64,000 nucleotides of DNA from Mytilus trossulus (taxonomy: Eukaryota > Mollusca > Bivalvia > Mytilida > Mytilidae), in assembly GCF_036588685.1 (NCBI RefSeq), contig NC_086379.1:13625862-13689861 (forward strand). Direction: 5' to 3'. Positions 60,195 through 64,000 of this stretch are shown here, piece by piece; positions within the stretch are counted from its first letter, which is position 1; each line of letters starts with the position of its first letter. The position numbers and the translations under genes are program-made. The notes beneath the pieces were generated by a model. The model did no database searches. It was not told the DNA's origin and saw only the letters and a list, made by a program, of their open reading frames with translations.

Positions 60195-63100
60195 ATGTCT
60201 TTTGTTTGGATGCAACTGTGTGTTCTTGCAATTGTTGCCACAGTTGGTAAGTCTCACTTTGTCAAGATTAGAATCCTTCTTTTTGTAAATATTTAGGGTG
60301 TAAAAGCGTTTACCGAAGTACATGTAGTATGAAGCGCTGAAGCGTTTTTTTTTCAAAAAAAAATAAAATATATGCACGTTCAACGCTTTTACAACCCTTT
60401 AAAATCACTAAAACCAGCATTTAATACTTATAATTTCATTTTTTGTTAGGATCATGAAAACCAGATTTTTTCAAAGTTTTTCTTTTTTTTACCTGTTCAC
60501 TCTATTGTACGCATTTTTTTTTTGGAATTGAAAGTAAATTCCTTTCTACTGTGCATGCTGTGATGAGTTTTTTTTTTTTTTTATCAATGTTTGAAGCAAA
60601 AAAAACATGTATTTACATAATATTATTGAAAAACTGGTCATTATCGTGATATATAGACCGGTTTTTTCCGGTCCGTTTTGTTCTGTTGATACCGATGGAA
60701 TTTATTCATGTCATTACTGAAGAATAAAGAATGTCATGGGTTCCCTTGTTATCCAATAAGATAAGCTTATTCTTAACCGATATAAAATAATTCTTGTTAG
60801 TTTACTGTGAAAAAGCGTTGTTTTTATTTTATATTATGGGCTTCATATGTACGTACTTGTGGGCGCTTTAACGGAGAACCAGTGACAAACGCTCAAAGCT
60901 TTTACAACCAAACAAAAATACCGAAATGCAAAATTTAATGACCATAACATGCAAAATTTAGTGTAATTAACTGGCTGTTTCTGTATTGACACTAGTATAG
61001 ATTCAAGGTTTGCTGTTTCCCGTAGGGTCGAGGGCCAATTCAGCTAACCGATAATCTATACCAGTGTCAATACAGAAACACCAAATTCATATCACTTTTA
61101 TGAAATAATCCAACTTTTTCAATAGAGACTTGTTCTGAATAATCTATTACATTCATCAAATGTGAATATAGGGCCAATATGTTCAATACGGACTGCAATG
61201 AATCCTGAATTACATGAACAATATATGTTTACATGTAATTAAAGGATTCATTGCCAGTCCGTATTGAAAATATTGGACCAGCCAGAAAAGCAATATAGAT
61301 CACGTGATTATTAATTATGATCGAATTTATTTGAATAAAGAACACCTGGTTTATAGGTGATTCTGATTATCAAAAAGTGAAATCTCTTTGAAACAAGGGT
61401 TCGTCGTGATGCAAATAAACTGAGCGTCGAATAGATTTAATCACTCAAAATGTCATATAGATTATTCTTTATTGATTGACTTTTGATTTTCACTGTCTTC
61501 CTTCAATGTGACAACATTTGTTTGTAAATATAAGACAATACTCAACATTTATATACCTATATGGAGTTATTTTCTTTCAGAACGTCAGGTCAATCTTTTT
61601 CAGAATCAACCTGGACGATACCATGTATCAATGGTTTATGCTCCAAGGCATAAAATAATTACCTGTGTAAGGTCATTATTTTCCTTGATAAACATGCAAG
61701 CTATAATTTACTTCAAACATTTATTCGTCTAATAGTTTTTTGTTGCCGATTTGGAAATTTATTTTCTAAAGTTCAACCGATGATAGATGTAAAAGAAATC
61801 GTCATTGTAAACCCGCAATTTAATTTTAGAAACAAGATAACGTGAAGTTTTGTTGATTTATCGCTATAATAAAGAAACATTATCATATAGGTCAGATGAA
61901 TTTTAATGTAGACTTTCATTAAAATAAATCCAGATTTAACACATTCGTGTGTAAGATATTGAAAATCTTATTGAGTCAATCTGAATAGGTTGATTGATTT
62001 TTGATTGCTTGCTTAACGTTCAGTGGCAAATATTTCAGGCATGATCAGAACGATACACACTGAATAGGGAATCATATTGTGACCTACATGTATTTATATT
62101 CTTATTCGTGTCAGTTCTTAATTTTTTTTAATTTATGTATACTTTTTACTCTATCAAATGATCAACTTATATTCTATTGAATAACATTAACGTAACTCAC
62201 GAAAGGGACGGGTGCGGAGGGTATATAATTTTATCCTGATTATCTTTAAATACAATGTATTGCTATTCGAGAGACAATCTTTCTGAATTTTTCTTTCGAT
62301 TAAAGTAAAATGTTTAAATAAATAACAACTTTTCCGCAATAGAAGTAACATAAAACATACCCCTTCCCCCTTTTCCATAAGCTAAGTGGTACAATAAATA
62401 ATTTACAATGTGTCTTGTATTTGTCATACACCGTTATCGGATGGCAACAATACATTTGTGTCTTACTTCATTCAGTAACAGCAATATTTTTATTGTGTAC
62501 GGATAATAATTTTTAAATTTTTTATATCTAAATTATTTAGTGAGTTTTATTTCACATTTTAAATGAGCCGCAGGGCGTATTTAAACCTGAACGCATTAGA
62601 AAGGAATATCCCACTTAAGTGTTGTCGGTAAAAAAGGATACTCAATTTTACAAATCTTTATTAAATTAATATTTTTTGAAGGTATATAAGTCAGATAATG
62701 CATATTTTAAGTTTTTTCTTGTCTTAGAACACACCTCGGGGTGTCAGGATTGTTCAAAGAAAGACCTCCCTTCGGTCGGTCTTTCATTTAATCAATCCTG
62801 ACACCCCTCGGTGTGTTCTACGACAAGAAAAACCTTAAAATATGCATTATCTATAACGTATATACTATATGAAAGGGTACATGTGTACTATCTTTTTGAT
62901 TTTTATTATTTTCATTTTAGTATTTTGTGCATGTCCTAACAGTTGGACTCATTATAAAGACAAGTGTTTTTTTCTAAGCCGTGACAACGAGACATTTGCC
63001 GATTCACTGGTGAGTACAATTAAATAGAGGGAGAGTTTCAAGAGTATTTTTTTATAAACTTGTGTTCTTATTATAATTACGGTTGTTTTACTTTCATTAA

Positions 63101-64000
63101 GAATTACTCCTCATGTATGGAACACTGTATTGAGTTTGTCTTTTTCGTGATTCTGAATGAGTGTGCATTCAAATGACGGATAATGTATGCATATCAGAAG
63201 TGAATTACTACTTGAACACATCCAGTATATATAAAGTTATGTGAACCCTCTGTGATGTTGTCCAATATTTATGTCTTGTTTGAATACATGAGTTTTGAAC
63301 ACCGGTAAACTACGGTTGCATCTCATTTCACATTACGTGATCATCTGTATGATTTCAAAAACATTTAATTTATACATAATATTAGTAGCGGACGTATATT
63401 TTCTAAATGTAGCATATTTGTTTTCAAATTTATATCCTGGTAATCGCCTTTTGTGTTAAACGTTAAGGTTAAGCATGTCGGAATTATGCTGTTTTTCAAG
63501 GGAGAGAAATAACTTGAAATATGTTAAAATGTTCATTTGATATGATGGCATAATATCATATCCACATGATGAATAAATGTTTGAAAGTAATACTTTTCTG
63601 TCTTTTTCCAGAAACTATGTGAAGTGATTGGGCGCCAGTATGGTAGATCTGCATCATTAGCTACCGTTGATGATGCAAAAACGCAACAATTTCTTACAGA
63701 TTTAATGATCAAAATAAGTAAGAATGTGTAGATATTCATTTTTTTTTATGAATAATGAAGCACAAATTTTGTTCCCTATCTTGCTTAACCTGAATAAATA
63801 TATATAGCCACTATTTTAAGGTCGAAATTGGCTGTTTTTATTTAAAATTTCATGCAATACTTCAAACTTGGTTGATTTAATTACAAGTAACTAACATGCA
63901 AAATAAAAAACAAAATTCACAAAGTAACTTTCAAAATGTATATTTGATTGAATGAATTAAGCATGTTTTGTTTTATAGCATCAACCTATGTTTGGTTGGT
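60195..64000 (+). CDS. Secreted C-type lectin, gene 2 (exons 1-3; 3' end beyond window)
   Basis: Exons 60195-60246, 62921-63009 and 63612-63717 have the same lengths (52, 89, 106 nt) and phases as gene 1. The last intron is still open at base 64000, and its sequence matches gene 1 up to about 40 bp before where exon 4 should begin. The visible 82 codons give a signal peptide and the first half of a C-type lectin domain, with the cysteines equivalent to 22, 33 and 50. Exon 2 differs from gene 1 at two residues (Ser to Cys at 20, Thr to Asn at 24). Exon 3 is identical in protein with three silent changes. Sugar specificity cannot be read because the exon with the binding motif is outside. Intron 1 is 2,674 bp against 1,007 bp in gene 1, owing largely to repeat insertions. 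Confidence 0.88.
60976..61080. mobile_element. Hairpin (MITE-like) element 1 in lectin gene 2 intron 1
   Basis: 28-bp inverted arms (60976-61003 and 61053-61080, one mismatch) start with TGTTTCTGTATTGACAC. They enclose a GC-richer loop with CCGTAGGGTCGAGGGCC. No coding capacity. Confidence 0.65.
61171..61280. mobile_element. Hairpin (MITE-like) element 2 in lectin gene 2 intron 1
   Basis: A nearly complete palindrome of about 110 bp: CCAATATGTTCAATACGG and CAATGAATCC on the left are mirrored by GGATTCATTG and CCGTATTGAAAATATTGG on the right, with ATTACATG/CATGTAAT at the centre. Confidence 0.7.
62682..62865. mobile_element. Hairpin (MITE-like) element 3 in lectin gene 2 intron 1
   Basis: A palindrome of about 184 bp. 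The outer arms GATAATGCATATTTTAAG and CTTAAAATATGCATTATC, and the inner arms GAACACACC/GGTGTGTTC and TCAGGATTG/CAATCCTGA, pair. The centre is a second hairpin (GAAAGACC/GGTCTTTC). It ends about 55 bp before exon 2. Confidence 0.75.

Overview
The window looks like AT-rich nuclear DNA of a marine mussel (Mytilus or a close relative). This is an inference from three things: short exons with GT-AG introns and a TATA box, a C-type lectin (CTL) family typical of bivalves, and several dispersed repeats that I recall as very common in mussel genomes. No database search was run. There is no sign of a prokaryotic or organellar genome.

Layout. (1) 1-29660 and 32474-35112: a head-to-tail macrosatellite with a unit of about 1.53 kb. 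Twenty-one copies of a marker reading frame are visible, and the array runs off the left edge. The core is near identical and falls into two homogenised blocks. The right edge is diverged and is broken by a 2.8-kb non-array segment (29661-32473) flanked by a 275-bp duplication of array sequence. The reading frames in the unit behave as non-coding. (2) 36232-39566: a complete five-exon gene for a secreted 168-residue single-domain C-type lectin. (3) 39570-49661: about 10 kb without a convincing gene, holding degraded dispersed repeats, a tRNA-derived SINE on the minus strand and one weak candidate terminal exon. (4) 49662-58317: a fold-back-like structure made of two inverted, minisatellite-rich arms. 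A full-length L1/Tx1-type LINE (50154-57527) sits in it, bounded by a perfect 12-bp target-site duplication and a 14-A tail. (5) 58380-59290: the broken 3' part of a third lectin gene on the minus strand. (6) 60134-64000: the first three exons of a second intact lectin gene, whose last exons lie past the window. Its first intron carries three hairpin (MITE-like) insertions.

How it fits together. The lectin copies share promoter, exon phases and intron sequence, so the right half is part of a lectin gene cluster grown by duplication, with one inverted and decayed copy. Exon 3 of the two intact genes differs only by synonymous changes, which suggests purifying selection. The LINE is the most striking element. 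Its Gag-like ORF1 and its endonuclease/reverse-transcriptase ORF2 are intact. Between them lies an extra, unrecognised 348-codon ORF whose stop overlaps the ORF2 start as ATGA, an arrangement that suggests coupled termination-reinitiation. The main candidates for something undescribed are this third ORF, the fold-back host structure, and the 1.53-kb macrosatellite with its block structure.
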